Assembly (NCBI RefSeq): GCF_027943255.1
Contig: NC_072894.1
Coordinates: 128,145,601-128,209,600 of the forward strand
DNA: 64,000 nucleotides
Origin: Anastrepha obliqua
Lineage: Eukaryota; Arthropoda; Insecta; Diptera; Tephritidae
Direction of reading: 5' to 3'
This document shows, piece after piece, positions 47,343 to 60,679 of the stretch. The notes below the pieces were generated by a model, which had not been told where the DNA came from, searched no databases, and saw nothing but the letters and a program-made list of their open reading frames with translations. The position numbers were made by a program, and so were the translations under genes. Every line of letters begins with the position of its first letter. The first letter of the stretch is position 1.

Positions 47343-48191
47343 TTGGGTAGTCAAAAGAACATTTTAGTAATGCACTTTATTTGTCATTTTGTTATTTGCC
47401 ATTTCTTGGTTACACCTTTCATTTCATCAGTGTAGATGTACTGAGTTTTCTGAGCGAGAAACCAATACGAACACATTTTCAGTGATAGATTTCAGCCCAC
47501 AGCACTGTGAGTCTTCGCAAAAATAGAAGCAAATCATAGTTACAGGGAGCCTATACAGTAGATGCACCAAAACATTCCTACCATACTTTCTAAATTTTTT
47601 CCCCTGCAGTGTTTACGTTTTTACTATCGAACATATTTGTGTGGTTCAATTCTTGCTACTTAACTACAATTAGTTGCATCAATCAGATCAATTTTGTATT
47701 AACAGTAGAAATCAGTAGCAATCAGTAGCAATCACTCGACCAGGCGGCAGAAACGCTTAATATTCCATTTCCCAACTTTGTTACCGTTTGTGGAGCTTTA
47801 GCCGGTTTTGTCACTATAACTTTTACCCTTTACTGTCGTATCAGAATCATTTCTTGTCACCATCAAGCATCATCTACATTTAAACAAATCGAATTAAATC
47901 TGATTGCTGAGGCTCTATATTCCACCTAGGAACTATGGGGAAATATATGAATATATAGACAACATATTCCCAATAACTGGACTACTCTCCTTTCTAGCAG
48001 AGCTTCACAGGTAAAAATTCGACTGGAATAGCTATTGATTAGATTATTCAACTCCATAGTTAACTCATAAAATATAACCTCGAGTTTTCAAACGTGCTAT
48101 TCGGCTACCCGATGCAATGTGTATCAAAAGCGATACACGAGATTACCGGCTCGATTTGTTATCGAACTTCTTAATTTTAGACTTTGTTCAA
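47343..48191. other. no recognised feature
   Basis: Only a small direct repeat (CAGTAGCAATCAGTAGCAAT near 47712) was noticed. Confidence 0.4.
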
Positions 48192-48193
48192 TA

Positions 48194-49412
48194 CGAGGGG
48201 TGCCTTTTATATTTCGGGATTTGGCAACCCTGGTGTTGCAATCTGGCAACTGACAGCTGTATCGCAAAGTTTGACATTTTTTGGCTTTTACGTACTCAGA
48301 ACGTTTTGAAATACCAGCGCTATTTGTGTTGTTTACAGTAACTTAAAAGATTCATCTCGGTCCAAAATGGAATTAAATTCTGAACATTTTCGTGCGATTA
48401 TTTTTTACAACTTTCGACGTGGATTAACTCGGCAACATTGCATGCATGAACTTAATTCATTTTTTGGCGATGAAGCTCCATCAAGGACCAGTGTTTATCG
48501 ATGGTATGGTGAATTCAATCGTGGTCGTAGTTCACTCCAAGACGAATTTCGTGAAGGTCGTCCAAAATCAGTTGTTGTTCCGAAAACCATTGATGCTGTG
48601 CGCGAACTGATATTGCAAGATCGTCATGTGACCTATCATGAGATTGAGACAATCTTAGGCATTAGTGGAACCAGCATACATTCAATATTACATAAACATT
48701 TGACTGTGAAAAAAATTTGTTCGCGTTGGATTCCACACAATTTATCAATCGCTCAAAAACAGGCTCGTGTCGATTGGTCGAAGGAAATGCTCAAAAAATA
48801 CGATCGCGGGGCTCCCGAAAGTAAACAGCAGTCGACTGTATGGGTGTTTTAAGATGAGCCAAATCGAACAAAAGTTGTTCGCGCACGAAGCACTTCCAAG
48901 CAAATGCTCGCCTGTTTTTTCGGAAAAACCGTACCACTAGAACAACGCAGAACAGTAAATTCTGAGTGGTACACAACCATTTGTTTGCCAGTTGTCTTCC
49001 AAGAAATTAGGAAAACCAATCGCCAAAGACGGATCACTCTTCACCAGGACAATGCGAGCTCTCACACATCGGCTCAAACAACTGCATTTTTGAGCACCCA
49101 AAACATCGAATTAATGGGTCATCCGCCGTATAGTCCTGGCTTGGCACCGAATGACTTCTTTTTATTCCCGTATGTAAAAAACAAACTGAGAGGTCAACGT
49201 TTTTCGACACCTGAAGAAGCGGTTGCGGCATTCAGAATGCATGTTTTGGAGGTACCTCATTCAGAGTGGCAAAAGTGCTTCGAAAATTGGTTCAAACGCA
49301 TGCAAAATTGTATAGATCTTCATGGAGAATATTTTGAAAAACAATAAAGTGATTTTCGATGATTAAAATTTGTTTTTGTTCTCTAATCCCGAAATATAAA
49401 AGGCACCCCTCG
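48194..49412 (+). mobile_element. mariner element, D,D34D type, copy M3
   Basis: A 1.22-kb element with inverted ends CGAGGGGTGCCTTTTATATT. TA precedes the left end (48192-48193), but TC follows the right end, so one target copy has decayed. It shares with M2 the loss of the 15-bp GHVAT segment and has an additional 57-bp deletion in the gene. Its orientation is opposite to M1 and M2. Confidence 0.94.
48367..49347 (+). pseudogene. broken mariner transposase of M3
   Basis: A single frame from ATG (MELNSEHFRAII) to the stop after DLHGEYFEKQ, 327 codons, with one internal TAA at 48850-48852 (a Gln codon in WVFQDEP). An in-frame 57-bp deletion joins KKYDRGA directly to PESKQQ and removes the 19 residues that include VTGDESWIY, so the first catalytic Asp is missing. 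HQDNASSHTS and PNDFFLF keep the second and third, while the conserved SPDLAP motif has become SPGLAP. The enzyme could not be active even without the stop. Confidence 0.94.
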
Positions 49413-49414
49413 TC

Positions 49415-51805
49415 TTAGTTAAAGTAGCAATAAGTGTGGAGTTCGTTCGACATTGGGAGCGAATTCTTAACAGGAAAAATAAATCTCTACATATTTTTAT
49501 GCTTTTGTATGCTGCTTGGAATACTCAAGGAATATACAATCAATTTGCAAATAAACTAGGAGATACATAAAAAAACTATTGACCGAACTCGTAATCCATT
49601 AGCCAATTTCTTACCGTGTCCATGCATCATTGAATATATAAATGAATAAATTGGCACGACACAGTTGCACAGATTGGAGGGAATACTTGAGTGGTGCATC
49701 AACAGCATCATCAATTTTACAGCGCCTTCCACACACATACATACACAGGTATGCACAAAGGACTTAGAAAATATCCAACTGCATAACTAAAATTCAAGTG
49801 TCGGTATGTAACTTTTAAGCCACCACTCATACGCAGACTGCGGGTGGCAAATATTGCTGGTAACACAAGTGCAACAACAACAGTAAATACAATCAACTCG
49901 AATAACTATGCGCTCACAACTCGTATTAGATAGATATGTATGTATGTAGGTGAATTTCACCAAACATACAAACATCGCAATTCTGCTGACAAATGCACAG
50001 TCACCCAAGCGGAAATGCTGGCGGGCAGATAAATTCTGCAGCAGTCACACCTCCGCGCCTAAAATCACGTACGCGGACAACCCCTTCACCAACATACGCG
50101 TAGATATGTATGCATGCATGTATGTATGTGTTCACTCGTAGGCTGTAAAATCATCACAGGCACAAGTGAACAATCTATTAAGTCCACCCGCGCAACGCCA
50201 CACTCTATCGAGGCGACACCCACCAACACAGGCGTCCACAGCATGCGGCAAGAGAGAAATGGAAAAGCAAAAACAAAATACATTGGTGGCAATACTTGAC
50301 TGAGGTTGTTCCGATTGCTCGCTGCTTGCTATTTCCAGCAGTGCACCTGAATGCCTATGTAGGAGGTTAAAAGGACTGTGGCAAAGTAAACTGCCCAGGA
50401 TCAACTACTGGCATAATCGCCACGGTAGCATGAATGGATGGTTGGATGGCGCTAGGACTGCAGCACGTGATATGCCTCATAACAAAAGTAAAACACACAA
50501 AACTTGCAGCAACGCATGGCAGCAGGGAAAGGGGGTGAGAGGCTGGGTGGCTGGGTGGCGGCAGCCGGCAGTCAACAACTGATTTAGGTAAGAACAAGTA
50601 CAGTATCGGCCTAATTCGAGTCACTTGAGCGTGGCCAGTGGGTTGTCTGCGCACTCGTATTCGCTTGAAAATTTCTCACTCAGCAGTAGTTCCTTCTATT
50701 TTGTGCACAAGTGACATGACAGTTGATTTAACGGTTATATGATTTTCAACGTTAAGGGATTGGATGGTAAAAATCTTACGTGGAAATACAAGAATAGATG
50801 TTTTCCAAAAAATGTAAATTCTAAATCAAATGTTAGAGGAGCTTAATATTTTAACTTTCAGAAAAATCGACTTAAACCAATCTCAATAAACGTCAATGAC
50901 TAGCTGATTTGGACAGTGCTGAAGCCGTGCGGCAAACTCTTACTGAGTCGTGGGTATTTGCAGCAATTCATTTCGGGAGAAAACACAGTGGATACAAAGC
51001 TGCCACATTTATAATCAAGGTCAGCGGAGGCTTAAGGAGGTCGATTTTTTCGATACTATTTTTTCAATATTTCGAAATTATAGCATCTTAAGAATATACT
51101 GTGAAATTTTCATGCGGAAACTCCGAATATTATAGCTTCAACAGCCTATTAACTAAGTAGAGAGTGGTCCGCGCGCTCCTGTAGCTCAAATTCATTTATC
51201 TCGAAACGACTTTTTTCGGCCTGGTGTTGTCAAAAAAAAAAAACTATTCAGCCGAATCGTCTGAAATTTTAATATGTTGTTCACAACATCTATGGCTATC
51301 GCCCGTACTAGATTCATATTATTATTATTTTTTTTTTTATTAAAAAACTGAGAAAACCCCGATTTTTATTGTGTCAAATTCAAAACCGCTCCATTTTGTC
51401 AATTATTTTTTTATTCTAGTAGCGGGACATAGCTACAGTCATACAGATGAATAGAAGAGCCAAAATGGACAACACGGTCCAGGTCACATTTTTCGGGAGG
51501 GTCAACTTCAGCGCCCTTTATAAGATTATTAAAATTAAAATTTTTTGTTTCCATTTTGGTAAAAATTGTAAAAGGAGTTAAATAAAAAGCCTAAACATTA
51601 CTCAGCCTCATCAGACATGGCAAACTATTAGTCTCGGACTTTCTACAGGACAAAGGAGAGTAATGAAAAGAAAGTGTAAGTATATAATGACCCTTTGCTT
51701 AGGTGGAATAAGTCATCTCACAAAAGGACCTTTGATGCTGCCTAACGATTGGTGTTGTCAAACTCCACATTTTCGAATTTGTGAAAACTAGTAAGCCGTT
51801 AGGAA
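49415..51805. other. no gene recognised
   Basis: 49.5-50.7 kb is somewhat richer in GC with short open frames on both strands but no domain signature. 51.2-51.45 kb has A/T homopolymers and resembles the interior style of the TTAA elements, without ends. Confidence 0.4.
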
Positions 51806-52424
51806 GTATATATACTAGGGCGGGTCGATTTAAAAATCGCTCCTTGCTCTGTGAAAATCGTATTCTAGGGATCAAAATAAGAAACTTTGCCAAAGGAACC
51901 ATACCACTAAAACGAATTCTGATGTCCCCCAATTTGGGTCGAACGAAAAATCCCACTTTGATCTATTTAGAGTGCTCCAATCGAGTCCAAATGTATGACC
52001 GACCCCCACTAACTTTGGACGGCCGATCCACCCATGCCAGTGGCACACCTCCTGGAACTCCCCTGGGGGGCTCCCCATACAATCATTTCAAAATATCACC
52101 ATTTTTGACCTTTACATGAGAAAAGAAACTAAAAAGTTCGACCCAAATTGGGGGACATCAGAATTCGTTTTAGAGGTATGGTTCCTTCGGCAAAGTTTCT
52201 TATTTTGATCCCTAGAATATGATTTTCACAGAGCAATGGGCGATTTTTTTGCCTCTCCACAAAAGACACTAAAAGTTCGACCCAAATTGGGAGACATCAG
52301 AATTCGTTTTAGAGGTATGGTTCCTTCGGCCAAGTTTCTTATTTTGATTCCTAGAATACGATTTTCACAGAGCAATGAGCGATTTTTTTGCCTCTCCACA
52401 AATCGACCCGACCTAATATATACC
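51806..52424. mobile_element. foldback element with a duplicated right arm
   Basis: The left arm (about 51806-51949) reads GTATATATACTAGGGCGGGT, CGATTT, then AATCGTATTCTAGGGATCAA, and ends TTGGGTCGAAC. The same sequence is inverted on the right and occurs there twice in tandem (52132-52270 and 52271-52424, period about 139 bp). The central 185 bp are single-copy and GC-richer. No open frame of interest and no clear target duplication. It is probably a non-autonomous foldback transposon of unknown superfamily. Confidence 0.8.
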
Positions 52425-55400
52425 AACCCACGGCGGCCGCTAGGGAGTAAGTACTTATAATTTTTAAACACCTGTTTAATGTAATATTTTAAAAAGCTTA
52501 TTGTAGAAATTACGGCATTTATTTCAAGTACTTCATATCTTGTGGGCAGCTATGAATAAAGGAAAGTCTCTCATTCGCAAACAATAACGGGTCTATTGCA
52601 ATAAAGTCACAATAGCTTTAATTAAAATACGTACCTGCAAAAGTAATTGATGGATCAATACACCCCCGGCAAACATTTTAAAAGTATGCACGAGTATTTG
52701 CACGCGCATTTAAAATTATGCAAAAACATGAATGAGCTCCGCCTAGCAACCCTCTCCCGCCCTACGATTAAGTTGTGACCAATAAACAGTGCTTTCGAAA
52801 ATATTAAAAAATGTCTGCTGTTGCGTCGAGCGTTGAAGGAAATTCATAAAATTTATGCGTTTTTAAGCAAAAGTGACAAACAGTAAAAGCAAAACAAAAA
52901 TATGCAAAAACAAGAACAATCAACAACTAAAACATAAGGCAAATATCGCAGCAGGCAAAATCCATCGCACCATAAATTTATTGAGTGAAAGCCGAGGGTG
53001 TGAAAGTGAAATACTTTTTAATATACAATATATAGCACCTAAAAATATGCATTAATGCTCCTTTTCGTCTTTTCGTATTTTCCCACTTTGTTTTATTTTT
53101 CTATAAGTTTGTGTGCTTTTCAAATAAAATTTGATTTATGATTTTTATCCATGGCCTGCGACGTGCGGCCGCTTGGCCATTGGTGCATGTGGAGCGCACA
53201 CACACCAATATAATATTTACTCATAAACACAATGTTGGATCTCCCGCAGGACTACCTGCCGCCAGAAAGCAGTCGAGCTGGTTTGTTATTGATTTGGTGT
53301 AAACGGCGACTGTTTTTCTTGACCTTGTTTGTGAAGTTGTGATACTTTTCCCTATGCAATAAAATATTTCGTCAAGCAACACCATGAGGCTGATAGCCGC
53401 TGCTTCAGATAATTTGACAGGCTGGCGGGGAAATGCGCATTCCCTTTAATTATAACGGAAATTCGGCAGCAACTGAATGAAAAATATATGCATGATTTCT
53501 CTAAAAATTATATGTAATTATGCTAGTCCTTTATGCTGCACAGCTACCCAACAAACTTACTTATTCCCTCTTTGCCGTGTGTTTTTTACGATAAAATATC
53601 GTCCAGCTGCTAATTCTCTTTTCACAAAATCCTCTTCATTTCCCCTGAAATATCAAATTACACATTCATATGTAGTTATATGTACGTATGTATGAGTAGC
53701 CGCAGTTTCTTTGGCGCCTTTATGGAAATGTATCGTAGTGCCGCCATTAGCGCACCCAGCAGTCTTGCGCTCGATTGAGATCTTTTACAGGTGAATGTGC
53801 CTTTATGGGTAGTCTCATGGCACTTTAACAACACGTATTTGAATTAAAGTTGCTGCGTATAGGCATTTTTTGGTTCTCATAAATATTTCAATACTGCCCA
53901 AGAAGACCCCTAGTGAGCTGTTGTCCGCGCCCTTATGCTCGCACATATATAAATATGTAAGTATGTAAGCGCGGCTGTCTCGATTTAATTTTGACTTGCT
54001 GCAAGTTGCTGCCACTGCTGCCGTTATAATAGATGGATGTGGCAGTCGATTTCATTTTTCTCACACCTCCTCACTTTTATTTGGTTTCGTATCATACACG
54101 TATAATGTTTATCATTTTTTTTGTTCGGAATTTTATTTTGCCGTTCCTTGATATTCTGACGTCAGCGGTCGGTGTGAACACACAAATGTGTATATTTAAT
54201 TTACATGCATGTAAAAAACGCACACACATACGTACATTAGCAACTATGCAAACACGGCTACATGTAGTGGGAGTGGCCCAAAAGCAAAATGCCGATAGTT
54301 AATAGTGAGGCATGCGCGCACACAGCCATACATACACGTGTGTGCAAATATATTGGCATTTTTATGACATGTATTGACCATTTAACGGCACATTTTTGCA
54401 CCTCTATAGTCGCTGGAGTTGGCCTTGTTACAAACGCCATTACACTCACATATTTACAAACGTGCGTATGTATGTATGTGTGGGCATGGAAATATTCGCG
54501 GCATAAAAAATATCAATTTTCTTATGGACAAGAAAATGCGTACCATTATTGCTGCTATTGTTGTAAACAAGAGCAACTTGTTTACTGCTTGGCATGCTAT
54601 TATACGCTTCTTCTTAGTTAGTATCAAGAATATTATTATGATTCAGATTATTTCGTTATGTTTTAACGTTTTTATTAGTGTCATTGCGCAGGTTGTTGTC
54701 ATTGTGGCCTTTGGTGATAAAACCAAATTTATTAGATCCATAATGGATATTCATATGCACACAGGCACATCATAAACGAGTATAATAAGTACAAATAAAT
54801 GTACCCGCATGTTGTAAGTGCATACCTGGTCGACCTAACGGGCATTCCTTAGCCACTTTCGGCGTCAAGGCAGCGCCAGTGAAAGCACGATTCGCCTTAT
54901 TTCGACGTGTTCCTTGGCATTCCCCCGCCAACCACCAGCGCAATAACACATTTTTTCATGTTATTAATATTAGCTCAAGCATCGTTGGCCATAATTTTGG
55001 GAAATATTTGGCATATCAAACATCAAAAGAAATTCCACAAGGTGGAAGAAAATCCTAAATCATAGGCGCATATTCAAAGAATGTAATTTTCGTATAATTC
55101 CTTTAATCTATTATTACTAATTTTTTATTAAAGTTGCGGGAATTGGATGACCAACATAGTTGAAATTAACTAAGAGGGTGGATCACTCAATGTATGCAAA
55201 ACGAAGACATTCTAAGAATATCCGAGAATTTTCGGTGAAACAATTAAATAAAATTAATACTTTATGTCCATCAAGGACCAAATGGGTAAGTTTTAATGCA
55301 AATATCAACTACATGATTTGACGACATATTAGTCATAAATATTACATCTATAACTTAAAAACTCGTTAAAATAAAATAAGACTCCGTCAAAAAGTAAGTA

Positions 55401-55544
55401 AAATTAAAAATAAACCCAATTTTTGTTTTCGATTATTTGCAAACTTTGGAAAATAATAGCCTTATATGAGACCTTTTGATCCAAAAGGGGTTTGAAAAAT
55501 TGCCAAATGGCTACACCATTAATGTTCTTCTTCTTTCTGATTGG
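52425..55544. other. no recognised feature
   Basis: Several 60-118-codon frames (for example 54419-54775) lack any signature. No arrays or end pairs were seen. Confidence 0.4.
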
Positions 55545-55705
55545 CGCGATAACCGCTTAAGCGATTTTGGTCGAGTTTAACAAAGCGCCAAGTTGGAAAC
55601 ACTGAGTGAAGCCAAGTCCTTCTCTACCTGATGCAACGCAGAGGAGGCCTTCCATCTTCCTCTGCTACCACCAGCTGGTACCGCATCGAATACTTTCAGA
55701 GCTAG
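55545..55705 (-). pseudogene. LINE reverse-transcriptase C-terminal relic
   Basis: The minus strand reads ALKVFDAVPAGGSRGRWKAS, SALHQVEKDLASLSVSN. This matches the block P..VFD..P.G.R.RGRP..RW...VE.DL..LGV.NW at the end of RTE/BovB-like ORFs. It is short, diverged and followed by frame-shifted remnants (NSTKIA). Confidence 0.75.
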
Positions 55706-56588
55706 AGCGTTTGTATTCGGCTACGCCATTCTTACTCTGCGAAAATTTGCGACTGACATCAGCATGTCCTTAGATTGAAATTCACAAAGCTTACGCCATA
55801 AAGGTCGACCCAAAGGATCTTTATAGAATAAATTCACGGCAGCTGACGACTGGCCGCAAATAAAGCTTAAAGCCAGGAATCGATTCCACTACAATTTATT
55901 TGTTTAGGCAGTATGCGCACTCACTCCCGTGAATTCAAACATGTTGCGTATACGCACTGTGTACCAGTGAGCATAGACTTTTATAAAAATACTGAATCAA
56001 GTATTGTTGCGCGCACTTCCTCATTTCTCACATAAAAGTTGCATTTTAAACCAAAATGTCACATATACAGCAATAATTAATTGAACAGTTAAATGGTAAA
56101 ATGAAATATTACTTCGAAAAAACTGTTCATTCATTCTTTTCCAGAGCTGCAATGAAGCATTTGCCTTGCCTTCTTTATGATTGGTCATAAAAGTATTTAC
56201 TCCAACACTTACAAGTACTTGGCTAGCAAAATTCTTTGCTTGCATAAAACACAATTAACCTTGAATTTACCGGCACACATTTGGGAAACAAGTACTATAA
56301 CAAAAACAAAACTACGTGAAGGAAGTCGATGCAGGTGATCATAATCGGACAGAACCCATAAAAACCTACTGCAGTAAGGCAAGTGGACGTGGGCATAAAT
56401 TTTCAATTGAAATCTACAGTGCAGCTGATGCACCAAAGGCTTACACAGCTCTGCGAAAGAAATGAAAGTGGGCAGAATTTAGTCACTTACTGAATGAATA
56501 ACTGTAAACATTGAAAAAATAGCAAAGGCAAATATAATAATTTTCACAAAATGCATTAATTTATATTATATCATAGGTTGTCGTTATA
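55706..56588. other. no recognised feature
   Basis: Nothing recognised between the LINE relic and element B2. Confidence 0.4.
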
Positions 56589-56590
56589 TA

Positions 56591-57904
56591 CAGGGTGGCT
56601 GATGAAAGCCGCTACCAAAAAAAAATTGAATAACTTTTTTTCTTTTTAAGTTATCTGTTCCATTTTTGTTTTAATTTGCAGATTGATCTTTAAAATTTAT
56701 TAAAATTGATAACTGAGACACGCAAACAAGAATTTGGATAGTCCGCCGCTATCACGCACTGGAGTCCGTAGTTTTGGTACAAAGAGAGTACAGGCGGATG
56801 TTTGGCGGCGATCCCCCGAGCAGATGGACCATAATGAGACTGGTGAATAATTTTGCTGAGCAAGGAACAGTCGCAAGAAGGCCTTATCATCGAAACCCAC
56901 CAGATCGGACGGAGGAAACGATCGCTGCTGTAGCTGCAGCTATACAAAGCAATCCAAGGGTTTCAACAAGAAGCTTATCTGCTCAACTTGGTGTCAGCCG
57001 ACAGTCTTTGCAAACAATAATGTACAAAGATTTAGACTTATTTCCCTACAAAATTCAAATGGTTAACAAACTGAATGCAGCAGACTTGCCGATTCGCTTG
57101 GAATTTTGCCAGAAGATCCTGCAAATGGTGGAAGAAGACCAAAACATGTTAAACTGCCTTTTCATGTCTGATGAGGCCCATTTCGATTTAAACGGCAATG
57201 TGAAAAAACAAAATTGTCGAATATGGAGTACTTCTAACCCACAGATACTCCACGAGACGGAATTGCATCCTCTTCGCGTGACAGTGTGGTGTGCGGTTTC
57301 TTCACGCTGTATTGTCGGGCCTTATTTTTTTGAAGAAAATGGTCACACCGTTACGGTTACTGGAGACCGTTATTTGAAAATGCTGAAATAATTTTTCTAT
57401 CCAGAACTACGCCGAAAGAGAATTCCTTTCAACTCTGTGTGGTTTCAACAAGATGGGGCAACGTCTCACATAGCCCAGACTGTTATGACAGAGTTGCGAC
57501 GAAAATTTCCAAATAAACTGATTCCAAGAAACTCCGAATTTCGTTGGCCCCCCAGGTCGCCTGACCTTACTGCACCTGACTTTTTCTTGTGGGGTTTATG
57601 TAAACAAGAAGTTTATAAAACAAAGCCAACAAATTTGGATGAACTAAAACAATCCATTCGGGCAACAATTGCGGCTATTCCTGTCGCAACTCTCAAAGCA
57701 GCAATGAACAACTTTTACTAAGATGCCGCACTTGTGTCAACGAGCATGGGGGGCATTTAAATTCAATTATTTTTAAAACTAGTTAAGCTACATTTAATAA
57801 AATTTAATGACCTTTAACTTGAAAAAAAAAAATAAATGAATTCCATACACTAAGAAAAAAGTTATTTGAGTTTCTTAATGTAGCAAAATTCATCAGCCAC
57901 CCTG
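56591..57904 (+). mobile_element. D,D41D mariner-like element, family B, copy B2
   Basis: A 1.31-kb element with the same ends as B1 (CAGGGTGGCTGATGAA) and TA at 56589-56590 and 57905-57906. It lies in inverted orientation to B1, about 47 kb away. Confidence 0.95.
56705..57721 (+). pseudogene. broken transposase of B2
   Basis: Compared with B1, the start codon is ATT instead of ATG, Trp4 is TGA, and a Glu codon after KMLK is TAA (57389-57391). A 1-nt deletion near the end gives MNNFY and a stop at 57721, where B1 reads FLLRYRTCVNE. Otherwise the frame is continuous: QREYRRMFGGDPPSRWTIMR, MSDEAHFDLNGN (first Asp), FQQDGATSHIAQ (second) and DLTAPDFFLWG (third, 41 residues on). It retains the Gln codon (GLCKQEVYKTK) that is a stop in B1, so the two copies carry different lesions. 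Confidence 0.93.
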
Positions 57905-57906
57905 TA

Positions 57907-58829
57907 TTTACTGCGCTTGGAATGCAAGACTAATTTACGAACAAAAAAATGGAGAGTGCATGAAAAATGCTTGCGAAATTAGAATTCCACGCCAGAGGCA
58001 AACTACTTTTCACTCCAAAATTTAATAAATGCATTGGAAATAGGCGCTGAAGAAAATTTCTCAGAGCCAACGCGCAGAGCTGGCCGCAGGCGATATGAAA
58101 ACATTATACAAAGAGCGCATAACCGCAAAGTCATACAATTCTAGTGCAGATTTCTGCTATATTTGCTGCATTAAAATCTGGTTAAAAGCAAACCACAATT
58201 GTTCGGCTTGGATAAATTCCCTCTGGCTAAGTGAGAAGAAAAAATATTTATATAACAAATACGTTGCTTTTATAAGAGAATCATTAAAGTTTTTAGTTCA
58301 AGCACTGAAGTGATTTTTTTAAATATATACTGGAACCAGAAGCAGATGAGACTTTAACAGGGGTTGTTCACAAAAAACTGCTGGATCGACCCCGCATAAC
58401 AAGTTAGAGTAGTAAATAGCGCCATTCTTCGATTTCAACGAATGACGTTAAGTTATTGAAATAAGATTCGCGAATATTATGTAAATATCGGAGTAGATCG
58501 ATCATGAACTATTCATAGTCTTGAACTATCGCGACAGAACTGGTTTCTTTTTTTTAGCTTTTTGCGTGTTTCCAGGGTGCTTACAACACAACATATCGTC
58601 CCCTTAGTATTAAAATAGCCTATACATTTTTTGATGTTTTGAGAAAATGAATTTCAAACTTTTTGTCGAAAGTAGCTCTCACTCAAATCTCGTTATGTCT
58701 GTAAATATTTATTATTTTTTGATTGATGTTTTGACCCACTTTGTGGAACTAGAATTTGACAAAATTTTGACCACATGTAAAATCGACGATGGATAATCCA
58801 AAAATTCAATAAAAAAATAATAGCCTATG
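57907..58829. other. no recognised feature
   Basis: Short frames only; nothing recognised. Confidence 0.4.
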
Positions 58830-59325
58830 AGCGTAACAACTCAAAATTTCCAAATTTTAGTTTTTTGCAAGAAAACAATGTACAGTGGTCTACCCACTGT
58901 AAAAATCGTTCAGTGGTTTTTCTAGTCTTTCGTTAAAAAAACCGTTATGACTCTCTCTTTGTTTTCAGAATGACTTCTTTTGTCTCAACTAAAGAGTTAC
59001 ATTTTTAGTTGTCTCCAAGTGTTTGAACAAATTTGTGTCACATAAAGTGTAACATTTTGAATTGTGCCTGTTTACAACCAAACGGTTTGTTTAAAATATA
59101 CCACTAAGTGTATACAAAAATTTCAGGAAAAGAGTAACAACTCAAAAATTTGTTATTTTAGCGCAACTACTAAACAAATAGAATGAAACAACCGTTATAT
59201 TGTTTTTAATGATATTTTCGTGCAATTACAATACATTTTTTTTTTCCTTGTAATATATTATTAATATTTACAGAAACAGTTTTTCGTCTCCACTGAAAAT
59301 GTTCAGATTTTGAGTTGTTACGCTT
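58830..59325. repeat. inverted-repeat pair, possible miniature element
   Basis: AGCGTAACAACTCAAAAT at 58830 is repeated exactly, inverted, at 59308-59325. A third, direct copy (GTAACAACTCAAAA) is at about 59136. The interior is AT-rich without coding signal. No convincing target duplication was seen. Confidence 0.5.
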
Positions 59326-59773
59326 TAACGTAACAAGTGCGATATGTCTGAAATATTTATCGAGCTTTTATTTGACTTGATATCCACGCAAATCAATCGA
59401 AAATTAATTGTTTTGTACGAATTACACAGAAAATCAAAGGATCACTCCATGACAACTTCGAAGCAACAATTTCTCTTAGTGGAGGTAGTCTAGAAAAATT
59501 AATTCCATCTCGTATTCAGTAACCCTCAAATATCTTCGGTTGTACGTGCGTTCAATGTGGAAACCTCCAGTTCCTCTTTTTATGGAACTCAACTTAAAGA
59601 GCATTAGCATACGTCTCACGGATCATAAAGAAGGGCACTATGTTTGTGTGTAGGTCCACATGAATTCGCACCAAACTTGTTGAGAATGTCATTCAAACAC
59701 CTTCAAGGAGTTATACGCCAGTTATACGTAAACACAGAAAAAACGAAATATATGCACTTCGCAAAACAACCGA

Positions 59774-60350
59774 GTGATTAAATCGAATACACCCAGAGAG
59801 TCGGCAAATGTATACCTATATTTAATTCTCTTAATCAAAGGTAGTTCTGACCCTGCCGTGGCAATAAATAACCGAGTAAGCACGGCAAGTAAAGCATTTT
59901 TTGCACACATAAAATTATTCAAGTATCGATTACTATCAAGAGCTCAAAAGATGGCAATATTTAAAGCGTTTGTAAGACCCATACTAATATACAGCAGCAA
60001 GGTGTGGGTACTTAAAACAAGAGACATCGACCAAACACTGAGGTCTGAAAGAAAGATACGACAAAAAATATGCGGTCCCTTCCGGCGAGATGACGGAACA
60101 TTTCGGATAGGATACTGTACAATCACAAGTTCGATGTTTTGATACAAAAGGAATCACGCTTCATAAAAAGTCAACGAACCAGAATGTCCAAATGGAGAGC
60201 TGCCTGTATAGAGTTCCATGGACAACCACTTCGACAGCGAAGTCGAGGGAGACCAAATAAGCGCTGAGTTGATGAGGTCACAGCCTAGCTGCGGAATGTG
60301 GGGATCTCAAACTGGAAAGGCGTATTATCGATCGGAGTGAAGAACCGTAG
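59774..60350 (+). pseudogene. RTE-like LINE ORF C-terminal relic
   Basis: The plus strand is open at 59774-60142: ASKAFFAHIKLFKYRLLSRA, KMAIFKAFVRPILIYSSKVW, then ERKIRQKICGPFRRDDGTFR. It continues out of frame with ELPV, DEVTA, LRNVGISNWKG. This order (RLLSR..K..IYK...RPVL.YGSE.W…ERKILRKI.GP) is typical of RTE-type reverse transcriptases. It is 5'-truncated and frameshifted. Confidence 0.8.
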
Positions 60351-60679
60351 TCATATAGATTGATTTGGAATGAAACATTGATCCTGATATCAGTTTTTCG
60401 GTCACAATGCCACTGTTTTATATCTTTTCTGGCATCATTAGCACTTTTAAATTATGATTATGATAATAACTACGCCATGGAGGTTCAAAATATATGGAAA
60501 GGTTTTGATAGTTGAGCTTACCTAATTGCTCAAGGGTTCGAGATAACGGTACTTGAGATTTTGCCTATATTTACACATGGGAATGTGAAAATCACATCGT
60601 CTGTTCCTAAACCTGGTTTTGTTTACCAATAATATATTAAAAATTACTATAGTACTTCTTTTTTCTGTCACGTTTCAAA

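Noticed and set aside
54289..54775. Overlapping frames of 110 and 118 codons as a host membrane protein
   Set aside because: They are hydrophobic by composition of AT-rich DNA, with no signature, no start context and no neighbours to support them.
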